A program made the translations under genes and the position numbers. A model generated the notes under the pieces. The model was not told the origin of the DNA and did not search any database. It worked only from the letters and a program-made list of their open reading frames with translations. DNA of 40,078 nucleotides from Kaistella yonginensis (GTDB lineage Bacteria > Bacteroidota > Bacteroidia > Flavobacteriales > Weeksellaceae), in contig NZ_JAUFQB010000053.1 of NCBI RefSeq assembly GCF_030409525.1, positions 1 through 40,078 of the forward strand, given 5' to 3'. Shown here in pieces: positions 1 through 8,856 of the stretch (position 1 is the first letter of the stretch; every line of letters begins with the position of its first letter).

Positions 1-159
1 AATTGTATTAAATCAATTTATGCTTATATTTGAAGAAAGGCTCAAATTATAAAAATTCAAGCCTCAAACTTTTCAACTTACACACTTTACGGGATAGTGT
101 CAATATAGATTTTTCAAGTTGAATAAATAAGGCTACAAAAATACTTCTTCTCACCCGAT

Positions 160-196
160 AAAAAAATCTCTTCCTAAAAAAATAGGAAGAGATTTT
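160..196 (-). terminator. Intrinsic terminator of tsf
   Basis: A perfect 13-bp stem (163-175 with 184-196) encloses an 8-nt loop. On the minus strand it is followed by a run of T, the plus-strand A run at 160-166. It lies 23 nt beyond the tsf stop and ends that transcript. I see no gene in 1-159. Confidence 0.9.
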
Positions 197-218
197 GAGT
201 ATTTTTATGCTGTATGGT

Positions 219-1043
219 TTATGTAAGACTTGCTCTTACATATCCTACAACTTTCAAATCACCATTAACAGATTTTACATAGTCAGCAACAGAAACTGCC
301 GAATCCTTGATAAATGCTTGGTGTACCAAAGTATTGTCTTTGTAGAATTTCTGCATTTTTCCTTTTAGGATATTATCAATAATGTTTGCAGGTTTTCCTT
401 CTTTTGTCAATAATTCTCTTTCGATTTCTAATTCTTTATCGATCGTCTCTTGAGAAACTTTAGTTTCATCTAGAGCGATTGGGTTCATGGCAGCAACTTG
501 CATTGATACAGATTTTGCAACTTCTGCACCTCCATCTACGTTTGCAGATAAAGAAGTGATCGCTGCAATTTTATTTCCAGCGTGTATGTAAGCTCCTAAG
601 AAAGGGCCTTCAATTCTTTCGAAAGCACCAATTTCGATTTTTTCACCTATAATACCCGTTTGCTCGATTAATTTTTCGGCAACCGTCATTCCGTGGAAAT
701 CAGAAGCTAAAAACTCTTCTTTGTTTGCATAAGCAACCGCTTGCTCCGCTAATTCGTGAGCTAACCCAACGAAGTTGTCGTTTTTACCAACGAAATCTGT
801 TTCACAATTTAAAGCGATAATTGCTCCCATTGTGTTATCTTGGTTTACTTTTGCAATTACAGCACCTTCATGAGAATCTCTGTCTGCTCTGTTTGCGGCA
901 ACTTTTTGTCCTTTTTTTCTAAGGATTTCAATTGCTTTATCGAAGTCTCCATCAGCTTCTACCAATGCTTTTTTGCAGTCCATCATCCCTGCGCCTGTAA
1001 TGTTTCTTAATTTAGCTACATCTGCAGCAACTGGTGTATACAT
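219..1043 (-). CDS. tsf: Translation elongation factor Ts
   Basis: EF-Ts is the cytoplasmic guanine-nucleotide exchange factor that regenerates EF-Tu-GTP. The 274-aa product has the N-terminal UBA-like segment with the conserved TGAGMMDCKKAL block (about residues 17-28), followed by the two core subdomains; length is normal for Bacteroidota. The start is the ATG at 1043, preceded by an A/T-rich leader without Shine-Dalgarno, which is usual in this phylum. It has its own promoter (-7 at 1099-1106) and terminator. The common partner rpsB is not directly upstream; a gene on the opposite strand occupies that place, so tsf appears monocistronic here. Confidence 0.97.
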   Translation of the reverse strand: MYTPVAADVAKLRNITGAGMMDCKKALVEADGDFDKAIEILRKKGQKVAANRADRDSHEGAVIAKVNQDNTMGAIIALNCETDFVGKNDNFVGLAHELAEQAVAYANKEEFLASDFHGMTVAEKLIEQTGIIGEKIEIGAFERIEGPFLGAYIHAGNKIAAITSLSANVDGGAEVAKSVSMQVAAMNPIALDETKVSQETIDKELEIERELLTKEGKPANIIDNILKGKMQKFYKDNTLVHQAFIKDSAVSVADYVKSVNGDLKVVGYVRASLT

Positions 1044-1098
1044 ATTCTTATTTTTTTATATTAAAAAATGATTATTTTAGCTATCTTTTTAAGCGTTG

Positions 1099-1106
1099 CA
1101 AAGATA
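1099..1106 (-). promoter_or_regulatory. Bacteroidota -7 promoter element for tsf
   Basis: The minus strand reads TATCTTTG, an exact match to TAnnTTTG, about 55 nt upstream of the tsf ATG. A TTTG lies nearer than the ideal 19 nt, so the -33 box is uncertain. Confidence 0.65.
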
Positions 1107-1181
1107 ATAAAATTCGCACAAACTAAAAAGTACAATTTTTCGTTATTATAAAAATTTAAAATTCTAAAATTGAACGCCTTA

Positions 1182-1760
1182 ATGAAAAAAATTATCTACT
1201 TACTCTTTTTATTTATTTCCCTTGGCTCTTTTGCCCAATCCAAGTATACCGCTGCTGAAGTAGAGAAAAGTACGGATGCGCAAGTTATTGCAAATTTTAT
1301 AAAATATAACCCCTCTCATCCCAAGACACCGGAGTTTAAAAGAAAGCTTTTTGCGGTTATCAATGCTGATAAAACGCCTACCCAACAGGCAAAAGTGGCA
1401 AAGCCAACCATTGCCCCTATCAATACAGGAAAATTAAAAAATGAGGTAAAAAGAAATGTGGCGCAAAATGGCGCAAATGCGCAAAATAAAAGAACTGCTG
1501 ACTTATTAACTCATCTTTTTAGTAATGATCCTAACGGTAAAACTGCTTATGTGCAGATTAAAAATAAATCAAAATGCAATTTGATTGTGAAGTTGAGCGG
1601 TAAAAAATTTTACAACTTAAATGTTCCGGCCCAAAATGAAAATTTTATTTTGGTGGAAAAAGGAAGTTACTCGGTTACAACTATGGTTTGCGATGCGAAA
1701 TATTCTTCAACAAAAAATATTGGTAAAGATATTGTGATCACTTTGAGCGCGTCGAAATAG
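1182..1760 (+). CDS. Exported protein, DUF6759-like
   Basis: This is a 192-aa protein of unknown function. Residues 1-18 form a signal peptide (MKKIIYLLFLFISLGSFAQ), so it is exported to the periplasm or surface. A low-complexity linker rich in K, N, A and Q (about 70-105) separates a short N-terminal helical part from a C-terminal beta-rich domain with two Cys (about 133 and 170). The architecture resembles the DUF6759 proteins of Chryseobacterium relatives; that assignment is from memory. I chose the ATG at 1182 because the longer frame needs a TTG and adds residues before a clean signal peptide. It is divergent from tsf and convergent with the next gene. Confidence 0.8.
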   Translation: MKKIIYLLFLFISLGSFAQSKYTAAEVEKSTDAQVIANFIKYNPSHPKTPEFKRKLFAVINADKTPTQQAKVAKPTIAPINTGKLKNEVKRNVAQNGANAQNKRTADLLTHLFSNDPNGKTAYVQIKNKSKCNLIVKLSGKKFYNLNVPAQNENFILVEKGSYSVTTMVCDAKYSSTKNIGKDIVITLSASK

Positions 1761-1766
1761 AAGTGT

Positions 1767-2462
1767 TTATTTTGAAAAGTGATGAAATTCTTCAGTGAGT
1801 TTCAGATATTCTTCGGAATATTTTCGGGGAGATTGCTCAATGACGAAATTACTTATTAACACAGTTTTCCTTTGCAGCCCAAACTCCAAGAGCAATCTTT
1901 TGGGATTACCGCCTTTAATACCGTAAATCTGGATTTTTCTAATTAAATAGAATCCGGATTTAGAACAAATTTCTTCAAATAAAATCCCAGCTTCAAAAGG
2001 GATAATTACGGAAAGCAAGCCTTCTTCGGCTAATAATTCAGCAGATTTTTCAATTAAAATAGGGAAATCTAATTCAATTTGCTGTCTGGCAACACTATCT
2101 TTTACCGATTCGTTTTGCTCAAAATAGGGTGGGTTAGAAATAATTAAATCAAATTTTTCTTCTGCGCTAAAGTTTCTATAATCTTGTAAAAATACATGGA
2201 GTCGATTATTAAAGGGTGAGTTTTTGAAATTCTTTGCAGCGAGATCTACTGCTTTTTTATCAATATCAATGGCCTGAATTTTTGCTGCCATATTCCGCTG
2301 TGCGATCATTAATGCAACTAAACCTGTTCCGGTCCCAACTTCTAAAATGGTCGCTGCATGCTTAACTGTGGAGGATGCGCCAAGCAAAACACCATCTGTC
2401 CCCACCCGGAAAACTTCTTTGGATTGATCAATATTAAATTGTTTAAACTGAAAGGGTTTCAC
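1767..2462 (-). CDS. trmN6: tRNA1(Val) (adenine-37-N6)-methyltransferase family
   Basis: This is a SAM-dependent methyltransferase of the TrmN6/YfiC family, which makes m6A at position 37 of tRNA1(Val) in E. coli. The 231-aa Rossmann-fold protein has SAM motif I EVGTGTGL at residues 41-48 and the N6-adenine catalytic motif NPPY at 110-113. The N-terminal FKQF...DQ...FRVGTDGVLLGA stretch is typical of the family. It is the last gene of a ribE / histidine kinase / trmN6 run, 12 nt after the kinase stop. A related N6-adenine methyltransferase with another substrate cannot be excluded. Confidence 0.88.
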   Translation of the reverse strand: MKPFQFKQFNIDQSKEVFRVGTDGVLLGASSTVKHAATILEVGTGTGLVALMIAQRNMAAKIQAIDIDKKAVDLAAKNFKNSPFNNRLHVFLQDYRNFSAEEKFDLIISNPPYFEQNESVKDSVARQQIELDFPILIEKSAELLAEEGLLSVIIPFEAGILFEEICSKSGFYLIRKIQIYGIKGGNPKRLLLEFGLQRKTVLISNFVIEQSPRKYSEEYLKLTEEFHHFSK

Positions 2463-2474
2463 TGGTTTTGTAAT

Positions 2475-3944
2475 CTAATTTTTAATAGACGTAAGATTAT
2501 TGGGTAAGGAAATCGTAAAAATAGTTCCTTTCCCGACTTCAGAGTTTACAGAGATATCCCCTTTATAATCTTCAACCATTTTTCGAACCATCGTTAGGCC
2601 AAGACCCATTCCTCCTGATTTAGATGTGAAATTTGGCTCGAAAATCCGAGTGTGATTTTCTTCTGGGATTCCTACGCCACGGTCTTCTACGGTGATAATG
2701 ATTCGTTTCTGTCGCTGCTCTATATCTACATTAATAGTGTTTTCGCGCTCGTCATCGCTCGCTTGCCTTGCATTAGAAACTAAATTTGTTATAATTCTGG
2801 ATAAATAAATTTTATCCATTTCAATCATGATATTTTCTTTGTTCGCGTGAAAGTAAATTTTTTCGTCGCTAAAAATATTAATAATGTTTCTTATTTCTTT
2901 GTTCAGATTAAAAACTTCATTGTGTTTTTCGGGTAGTTGTGCAAATTGCGAAAAAGCATTCGCAACCGTGGCTACCAAATCTATTTGATCGACCATCGTT
3001 TTGCTTAGATGTTTTACCTTTTGGAGGATTTTTGGATCATTCGGATCAAACTTTCGTTCAAAATTTTGAATGGTGAGCTTCATAGGTGTTAAAGGGTTTT
3101 TTACCTCATGTGCAACTTGCTTGGCCATTTCGCGCCAGGCTTCTTCTTTATCTTTAAAACTAAGGCGTTCTTTCTGTTCTTTAATCTGCAGAATCATTTT
3201 ATTATACGCTTTTACCAATTGATTCAATTCATCATTCTGATAATATCTGATCGGTTGTGGGTCATCTTCAAATAAAGTAATTCTATTGATGAGATCAGAA
3301 AACTTAGATACTGCTCTGGTTAAGTTATTAGAGATAATCCAACTCAGCCAAATCCCAAAGGCGATAACGAATAGATTAACAATAAAAATGTAATTCAGAT
3401 ATTTATTAAAAACGCTTACATAAGAGGTATCATTATGATAAAATGGAAAATAAACTATGGCAATGGGCTCCAACATATTGTTTTTAAGAATCATGTAAGA
3501 AGAGGTAATATTAGCTTCTGTTTTTTTGTCATAGTTTTGAAAATCTACTCTTTTATCACTTTTTAAAACTTTATTAATGACGTCTATGGATAGTTTTTTA
3601 ACGGGAATAAGATTAATGTCTTTATTTGAAATTACATAATCACCCGTCAAATCATAGATGATGATATCTTGATTGTTAATATCGGCAATTTCATAAATAT
3701 CGTTTGATAAAATCTCGGGTAAGTCGTTTGTTCGAACTTGGGTATGGCTTACCGCATAGTCTAGTGCAGACATCAGTGATTCTGCTTTTTTTTGTAAATC
3801 AGTCCTGCTTTGTTCTGTAGCGTTATTCTTTAAAATGAAATACGAAAGAATTGACGAGCCTGTAATGCTTAGGAAGCAAATGACCAAAAAACCGCCGAAA
3901 ACTTTATTTCTTAAACTAAAACCTTTGTATTTGCTAAACGGCAT
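2475..3944 (-). CDS. NtrY-like membrane sensor histidine kinase
   Basis: This is a 489-aa inner-membrane sensor kinase. Two membrane segments (about 17-37 and 184-204) bracket a periplasmic sensor region of about 145 residues. A HAMP linker follows (about 205-258), then the HisKA domain with phospho-acceptor His279 in HEVKNPLTPMKL, which is the NtrY-type H-box. The HATPase domain shows N-box N387/N391, G1 DRGVGIP (421-427) and G2 GGMGLGL (444-450), so it should be active. It overlaps the ribE 3' end by 11 nt, implying translational coupling. No response regulator is adjacent, so its partner and signal are unknown. Confidence 0.92.
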   Translation of the reverse strand: MPFSKYKGFSLRNKVFGGFLVICFLSITGSSILSYFILKNNATEQSRTDLQKKAESLMSALDYAVSHTQVRTNDLPEILSNDIYEIADINNQDIIIYDLTGDYVISNKDINLIPVKKLSIDVINKVLKSDKRVDFQNYDKKTEANITSSYMILKNNMLEPIAIVYFPFYHNDTSYVSVFNKYLNYIFIVNLFVIAFGIWLSWIISNNLTRAVSKFSDLINRITLFEDDPQPIRYYQNDELNQLVKAYNKMILQIKEQKERLSFKDKEEAWREMAKQVAHEVKNPLTPMKLTIQNFERKFDPNDPKILQKVKHLSKTMVDQIDLVATVANAFSQFAQLPEKHNEVFNLNKEIRNIINIFSDEKIYFHANKENIMIEMDKIYLSRIITNLVSNARQASDDERENTINVDIEQRQKRIIITVEDRGVGIPEENHTRIFEPNFTSKSGGMGLGLTMVRKMVEDYKGDISVNSEVGKGTIFTISLPNNLTSIKN

Positions 3945-4527
3945 TTTTTTTCATCAATTTATTAACATATTTCCCAATAATATCAAATTCTAAATTAACG
4001 GTATCTCCGATTTTTAAACTTTTCATGTTCGTAAATTCCCAAGTGTAGGGTATAATTGCTACTGAAAAATCATGCATTCCACTCTCTGCCACGGTTAAAC
4101 TTATGCCATTTACCGTGATGGAGCCTTGTGGAACAGTCGTGTAGTCACCGGAGTCTTTATAGGAAATCGTGATAAAAAAACTTCCGTCTTTGTCTTGGAT
4201 GTTTTCTACCAACCCCGTTTTGTCAACATGACCTTGAACCAAATGACCATCAAGTCTACCATCGAACTTCAAACAACGTTCCAAATTAACTTCAGTACCA
4301 ATTTTCCACATGCCGAGATTGGTTTTTTCTAAAGTTTCATCAATCGCGGTAACCCTGTAATTGCTTTCTGTAATCTCTACCACCGTTAAGCAGCAACCGT
4401 TGTGTGCTAAGCTTTGGTCAATTTTCAATTCTTGTGTAAAGGGGCAATTTAATATAAAATCAATATTGCTTTCGTTATGCTTAATGGCTTCTACATGGCC
4501 AGTCGCTTCTACAATTCCTGTGAACAT
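3934..4527 (-). CDS. ribE: Riboflavin synthase, alpha subunit
   Basis: Riboflavin synthase dismutates two 6,7-dimethyl-8-ribityllumazine molecules to riboflavin and a pyrimidinedione in the cytoplasm. The 197-aa protein is a tandem of two lumazine-binding beta-barrels. The starting MFTGIVEATG, the internal LDGHLVQGHVD and the second-domain NGISLTVAE are all present, and length is normal. The start is the ATG at 4527. It heads the operon with the NtrY-like kinase and trmN6 and is divergent from pdxA; both ribE and pdxA belong to cofactor synthesis. Confidence 0.97.
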   Translation of the reverse strand: MFTGIVEATGHVEAIKHNESNIDFILNCPFTQELKIDQSLAHNGCCLTVVEITESNYRVTAIDETLEKTNLGMWKIGTEVNLERCLKFDGRLDGHLVQGHVDKTGLVENIQDKDGSFFITISYKDSGDYTTVPQGSITVNGISLTVAESGMHDFSVAIIPYTWEFTNMKSLKIGDTVNLEFDIIGKYVNKLMKKNAV

Positions 4528-4614
4528 AAGTGTGATATTTTATACGAAATGATGAATAAAAAGGATTAATTCTTTAGAAATAAAATAAAGTAATACCAGT
4601 TAATCCTAATTTGT

Positions 4615-4622
4615 TAAATTTG
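4615..4622 (+). promoter_or_regulatory. Bacteroidota -7 promoter element for pdxA
   Basis: TAAATTTG matches TAnnTTTG, 32 nt upstream of the pdxA ATG. No clear TTTG lies 19 nt further upstream. Confidence 0.55.
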
Positions 4623-4654
4623 TAAAATTCAATTAATTTTCAAAGATAATAAAA

Positions 4655-5743
4655 ATGAGTCCGAAACAGCATAAAATAAAAGTGGGAATTTCTATCGGTG
4701 ATTACAACGGGATCGGTCCGGAAATCATCATGAAATCTCTGAAAGATAAATCCATTACCGATTTTTTTACGCCCATTATTTTTGGTTCCGGAAAACTATT
4801 TACCTACCAGAAAAATATTTTTAAATTGCCCCTCAATTTTAATTATATCACCGAAGTCTCCCAAGCGCAAGATGATAAAATCAACATGGTTAATCTTTGG
4901 AAAGACAATGTGAATGTGGCTTTAGGAACGCCTACTGAGGAGTCTACCCGAATGGCAATTGATTCATTGGAAGCCGCCACCAATGCTCTGATGAGTGGTG
5001 AGATTGATGTCTTGGTTACCGCACCCATTAATAAAGAAGAAATGATGAAGCATGGGTTTCAGCATGCGGGACATACCGGCTATTTAGAAGAAAAATTTGG
5101 TAAAAAAGGTTTGATGTTTTTAGTGACAGATGATTTAAAAGTCGCGGTTTCTACCCATCATATTCCGCTTGTAGAAGTAGCTGAGAATATTTCTAAAGAA
5201 AAGATTAAAAAGCAGATTAAACTTTTGAACCAGTGCCTCATTGAAGATTTCTGTATTGAAAGACCAAAAATTGCAGTTTTAGGTTTAAATCCCCATTCTG
5301 GTGATGGCGGAGCAATTGGTAAAGAAGAAATTGAAATCATCGAACCCTCTATTCGAGAACTTTTTGATAACGGGATTATGACCTTTGGTCCTTATCCTGC
5401 AGATAGTTTTTTTCAGCCTAATAAGTATAAAAACTTCGATGCGGTTTTGGCAATGTATCACGATCAGGGCTTAGCGCCCTTTAAAACTCTGGCTTATGAA
5501 GAAGGGGTAAATTATACAGCGGGCTTGCCTTTTATCAGAACTTCCCCAGATCATGGCGTGGCATACGATATTGCCGGCAAAAATTTAGCTGATGAGCAAA
5601 GTTTTAGTGAGGCAATATTTATGGGAATTAAAATTTTTAAAAACCGAAAAGAGTATAATGACTTAATGGCCAATCGAATGCAGCCGCGCAGAAGTAATTC
5701 TGGAAATAATCCAGCAGACGATTCGCCGGTCGATCGCTCTTAA
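4655..5743 (+). CDS. pdxA: 4-hydroxythreonine-4-phosphate dehydrogenase
   Basis: PdxA oxidises 4-phosphohydroxy-L-threonine with NAD and, after decarboxylation, supplies the amino-ketone used for pyridoxal-phosphate synthesis (DXP-dependent route). The 362-aa protein shows GISIGDYNGIGPEI near the N-terminus, the metal-ligand region HGFQHAGHTGYLEE (about 130-143), GLNPHSGDGG, and the C-terminal MYHDQGLAPFK and RTSPDHGVAYDIAG motifs. These carry the conserved His metal ligands. It stands alone between divergent ribE and the DUF177 promoter. The charged C-terminal tail (about 15 residues) is slightly longer than in many homologues. Confidence 0.97.
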   Translation: MSPKQHKIKVGISIGDYNGIGPEIIMKSLKDKSITDFFTPIIFGSGKLFTYQKNIFKLPLNFNYITEVSQAQDDKINMVNLWKDNVNVALGTPTEESTRMAIDSLEAATNALMSGEIDVLVTAPINKEEMMKHGFQHAGHTGYLEEKFGKKGLMFLVTDDLKVAVSTHHIPLVEVAENISKEKIKKQIKLLNQCLIEDFCIERPKIAVLGLNPHSGDGGAIGKEEIEIIEPSIRELFDNGIMTFGPYPADSFFQPNKYKNFDAVLAMYHDQGLAPFKTLAYEEGVNYTAGLPFIRTSPDHGVAYDIAGKNLADEQSFSEAIFMGIKIFKNRKEYNDLMANRMQPRRSNSGNNPADDSPVDRS

Positions 5744-5788
5744 TATTTAAGCTGAAAAAACATTTACCAGATATTTGTTTAAGATTAA

Positions 5789-5819
5789 TTTGTAATATTA
5801 AAAAAAATGCATATTTTTG
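5789..5819 (+). promoter_or_regulatory. Bacteroidota promoter for the DUF177-rpmF unit
   Basis: TTTG (5789-5792) and TATTTTTG (5812-5819) are separated by exactly 19 nt, the consensus spacing. The predicted start is about 8 nt before the DUF177 ATG. The promoter overlaps an upstream in-frame TTG, which argues against that earlier start. Confidence 0.85.
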
Positions 5820-5831
5820 CACACTCATTTT

Positions 5832-6353
5832 ATGGACAAGTTTAGAAACTACGACATAGTGTTTTCAGGACTTAAAAACGGAAAACACGAGTTCAGGTTT
5901 GAGATAGATAAGAAGTTCTTTCAACTTTTCGATACTGAACAAGAATTTACAGAACCTAAAATAGTTGCTGAAATCCTGATGGATAAGCATACTACTTTTT
6001 TAGAATTTAAGATTAAAACGTCGGGTACCGTTAATTTGGTTTGTGATATCACGAACAAAAATTTTGATTATCCTATTGAACATGAAATTGACGTTTTGGT
6101 AAATTTTGGGGAAGAATTTGATGATAGCAATATTGATGTGATCACCATCCCGAGAACAGATTACGCATTTAATGCTTCGCAATTGATTTATGAAGATGTA
6201 ATGCTCGCAATCCCAATGAAGAAAGTTTCTCCTGATATTTCTGATGAAGATTTAGAGATTCTAGAAAAGTTCAGTCCGAAAGATGAAATAGAAGAAGAAC
6301 CGGAAAGCGACCCAAGATGGGAAGCATTGAAGAAGTTAAAAGATAAAAATTAA
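5832..6353 (+). CDS. DUF177 / YceD family protein
   Basis: This is a 173-aa cytoplasmic protein of the DUF177 (YceD) family, linked in other bacteria and plants to 23S rRNA accumulation. It lies directly upstream of rpmF, the conserved neighbour of the family. The sequence is acidic at the C-terminus (EEEPESDPRWEALKKL), and that PRWEALKKL ending is characteristic. The start is the ATG at 5832, since the longer frame begins inside the -7 element. A consensus promoter gives a leader of only about 8 nt. Confidence 0.9.
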   Translation: MDKFRNYDIVFSGLKNGKHEFRFEIDKKFFQLFDTEQEFTEPKIVAEILMDKHTTFLEFKIKTSGTVNLVCDITNKNFDYPIEHEIDVLVNFGEEFDDSNIDVITIPRTDYAFNASQLIYEDVMLAIPMKKVSPDISDEDLEILEKFSPKDEIEEEPESDPRWEALKKLKDKN

Positions 6354-6418
6354 ATAGTTTAAAATGATGAGAATTGAGAAATCAAATACTCATCGCTCAT
6401 CAACAAAATTATAAGAAA

Positions 6419-6622
6419 ATGGCACATCCAAAAAGAAGACAATCCTCAACAAGAAGAGATAAAAGAAGAACACACTACAAAGCAGTAGTTCCTCAATTGG
6501 CAAAAGATGCAACCTCAGGTGAAATGCATTTGTACCACAGAGCGCATTGGTCTGAAGGCAAAATGTACTACAGAGGTAAAGTAGTAATGGAAAAAACAGT
6601 AGAAACTGCAGAAGAGAACTAG
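6419..6622 (+). CDS. rpmF: 50S ribosomal protein bL32
   Basis: This is a 67-aa basic ribosomal protein of the large subunit. The N-terminus [19 protein letters not shown] is the classic bL32 start. It has no zinc-ribbon cysteines, so it is the Cys-less (C-) form. I placed the start at 6419, discarding a longer frame from 6374 that would add residues not found in the family. It is cotranscribed with DUF177 and closed by the hairpin at 6659-6693. Confidence 0.96.
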   Translation: MAHPKRRQSSTRRDKRRTHYKAVVPQLAKDATSGEMHLYHRAHWSEGKMYYRGKVVMEKTVETAEEN

Positions 6623-6658
6623 GCTTAAAACCTAAGAAAAACTTCGTTTTTATACATA

Positions 6659-6693
6659 AACCACTCAATTTTTTCAATTTTGAGTGGTTTTTT
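6659..6693 (+). terminator. Intrinsic terminator after rpmF
   Basis: A 10-bp stem (6659-6668 with 6680-6689) is followed by a T run to 6693. It separates the DUF177-rpmF unit from accB-accC. Confidence 0.9.
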
Positions 6694-6705
6694 GTTGTTT
6701 TTTAG

Positions 6706-6713
6706 TATCTTTG
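6706..6713 (+). promoter_or_regulatory. Bacteroidota -7 promoter element for accB
   Basis: TATCTTTG lies 24 nt upstream of the accB ATG and directly behind the rpmF terminator. The nearest suitable TTTG is at 6679-6682, a 23-nt spacer, so the -33 box is weak. Confidence 0.7.
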
Positions 6714-6737
6714 GCATAATAAACAAATACCAATTAT

Positions 6738-7220
6738 ATGGACATTAAAGACATCCAGAATCTTATTAAATTTGTGTCTAAAGCTGAAGTTTCAGAAGTA
6801 AAATACAAGACTAAAGATTTCGAAATCACCATTAAAACACCCCTTGGTGGATGCGAAACCAACTACATGCCACAACAGGCAGTTTATCATACCGCACCAC
6901 AGCAACAGCAAATGGCGCCGGCAGCAGCAAATGCTCCCGCCGCTCCAGCAACCACCGAAACTGTGGCCGATGACAGTAAATTGGTGACCATTAAATCTCC
7001 AATGATCGGAACGTTCTACAGAAAACCAGCACCAGACAAAGACATCTTCGTAAATGTTGGTGATGAAGTTTCCGTAGGAAAAGTAGTTTGCGTAATCGAA
7101 GCAATGAAATTATTCAACCAAATCGAATCTGAAATTTCTGGTAAAATCGTGAAGGTGTTAGTTGACGATGCAACCCCTGTGGAATACGACCAACCGTTAT
7201 TTTTAGTAGATCCTTCTTAA
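6738..7220 (+). CDS. accB: Biotin carboxyl carrier protein of acetyl-CoA carboxylase
   Basis: BCCP carries the carboxylated biotin between biotin carboxylase and carboxyltransferase in the first step of fatty-acid synthesis. The 160-aa protein has a helical N-terminus, a Gln/Ala/Pro-rich flexible linker (about 55-80) and a C-terminal biotinyl domain with VIEAMKLF; Lys124 is the expected biotinylation site. It forms a pair with accC 89 nt downstream. In many Bacteroidota fabH sits between rpmF and accB; it is absent here. Confidence 0.97.
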   Translation: MDIKDIQNLIKFVSKAEVSEVKYKTKDFEITIKTPLGGCETNYMPQQAVYHTAPQQQQMAPAAANAPAAPATTETVADDSKLVTIKSPMIGTFYRKPAPDKDIFVNVGDEVSVGKVVCVIEAMKLFNQIESEISGKIVKVLVDDATPVEYDQPLFLVDPS

Positions 7221-7309
7221 AGTAATTTTAAATTATAAATTATAGATTTTAGATCAACGCATCTAAAATAATTTAAAATTCAAAATTCAAAATTTAAAAT
7301 TTCTAATAG

Positions 7310-8662
7310 ATGTTTAAAAAAATATTAATCGCCAATCGCGGCGAAATTGCAATGCGAATTCTTCGTACGTGCAAAGAAATGGGAATTAAAACCGTTGCCG
7401 TGTATTCTACTGCAGATAAAGACAGCCTCCATGTGAGATTTGCCGATGAAGCAGTTTGTATCGGCCCGCCGATGAGCAAAGATTCATACCTTAAAATCCC
7501 AAATATTATTTCGGCTGCAGAAATCACCAATGCAGATGCCATTCATCCTGGGTACGGATTTTTATCTGAAAATGCTAATTTCTCTAGAATTTGTCAAAAA
7601 AACGGAATCAAGTTCATTGGAGCCACCCCTGAACAAATCGACAGAATGGGTGATAAAGCCAACGCAAAAGCAACCATGAAAGAAGCAGGAGTTCCTTGCG
7701 TTCCCGGTTCAGATGGTTTGATCGATTCCTACGAACACGCCATTGAAGTGGCCAAAGAAGTCGGGTATCCGGTGATGATTAAAGCTACCGCTGGAGGTGG
7801 TGGAAAAGGAATGCGAGCCGTTTGGAAAGAAGAGGACATGAAGGAGCATTGGGAATCTGCCGTTCAAGAAGCAGTGGCAGCATTTGGAAATGGCGGGATG
7901 TATATGGAAAAACTCATCGAAGAACCACGTCATATTGAAATTCAAATCGCAGGGGACCAATACGGAAAAGCTTGTCATTTGTCTGAAAGAGATTGTTCTG
8001 TACAAAGAAGAAATCAGAAATTAACGGAAGAAACACCCTCACCATTTATGACCGATGAACTTCGTCAGAAAATGGGCGATGCGGCGGTAAAAGCTGCTGA
8101 ATATATTGGCTATGAAGGAGTAGGGACCATCGAATTCTTGGTTGATAAACACCGAAATTTTTACTTCATGGAGATGAATACCAGAATTCAGGTAGAGCAT
8201 CCGATTACCGAACAGGTTGTAGATTTCGACTTGATTCGTGAGCAAATTCTTTTAGCATCAGGCAATGCAATCTCTGGCCAGAATTATTTTCCAAAATTGC
8301 ACTCCATTGAATGCCGTATTAATGCAGAAGATCCATTCAATGATTTCCGTCCATCACCAGGAAAAATTACCGAACTCAATATTCCAGGTGGACATGGAAT
8401 TCGGGTAGACACTCATGTTTATTCAGGATACACCATTCCATCGAATTACGATTCGATGATTGCAAAGTTGATTACTACTGCGCAAAGCAGGGAAGAGGCC
8501 ATTGCAAAAATGAAACGTGCTTTGGAAGAGTTTTATATCGAAGGCGTAAAAACGACCATTCCTTTCCATCGGCAATTGATGGAAAACGAAGATTATCTCG
8601 CCGGAAATTATACCACAAAATTTATGGAAGATTTTGTAATGGATCGACAATTTGAAAACTAA
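7310..8662 (+). CDS. accC: Biotin carboxylase subunit of acetyl-CoA carboxylase
   Basis: AccC carboxylates BCCP-biotin using ATP and bicarbonate. The 450-aa protein has the N-terminal [17 protein letters not shown], the ATP-grasp glycine loop GGGGKGMR (about 163-170), the [12 protein letters not shown] segment and the active-site block [18 protein letters not shown]-terminal biotin carboxylase domain follows; length is normal. It follows accB with an AT-rich 89-nt spacer and is closed by a terminator. AccA is encoded at 22.4 kb and accD is outside the window. Confidence 0.98.
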   Translation: MFKKILIANRGEIAMRILRTCKEMGIKTVAVYSTADKDSLHVRFADEAVCIGPPMSKDSYLKIPNIISAAEITNADAIHPGYGFLSENANFSRICQKNGIKFIGATPEQIDRMGDKANAKATMKEAGVPCVPGSDGLIDSYEHAIEVAKEVGYPVMIKATAGGGGKGMRAVWKEEDMKEHWESAVQEAVAAFGNGGMYMEKLIEEPRHIEIQIAGDQYGKACHLSERDCSVQRRNQKLTEETPSPFMTDELRQKMGDAAVKAAEYIGYEGVGTIEFLVDKHRNFYFMEMNTRIQVEHPITEQVVDFDLIREQILLASGNAISGQNYFPKLHSIECRINAEDPFNDFRPSPGKITELNIPGGHGIRVDTHVYSGYTIPSNYDSMIAKLITTAQSREEAIAKMKRALEEFYIEGVKTTIPFHRQLMENEDYLAGNYTTKFMEDFVMDRQFEN

Positions 8663-8691
8663 TCTCGAAAATTGTACTTTACCTTATACAC

Positions 8692-8723
8692 AAACCTCAT
8701 TGCTTTTGCATTGAGGTTTTTTT
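8692..8723 (+). terminator. Intrinsic terminator after accC
   Basis: An 8-bp outer stem (8692-8699 with 8712-8719), a T-T mismatch and a 3-bp inner stem form a hairpin followed by T residues to 8723. Confidence 0.88.
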
Positions 8724-8785
8724 ATTATAATGAATATTTTTTTCAATTAAATTTAAAAATTTAGGCTTTGCTTTTAATTATTTAA

Positions 8786-8793
8786 TAAATTTG
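8786..8793 (+). promoter_or_regulatory. Possible -7 element for the secreted protein at 8.86 kb
   Basis: TAAATTTG matches TAnnTTTG and lies 63 nt before the ATG. A TTTG 15 nt upstream is off the preferred spacing. Confidence 0.4.
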
Positions 8794-8856
8794 AGCAAAA
8801 AGAAGAAGTAGAATGTAAAAATAACCTAGGTTTCCCATGATGAAATATAAAATAGT

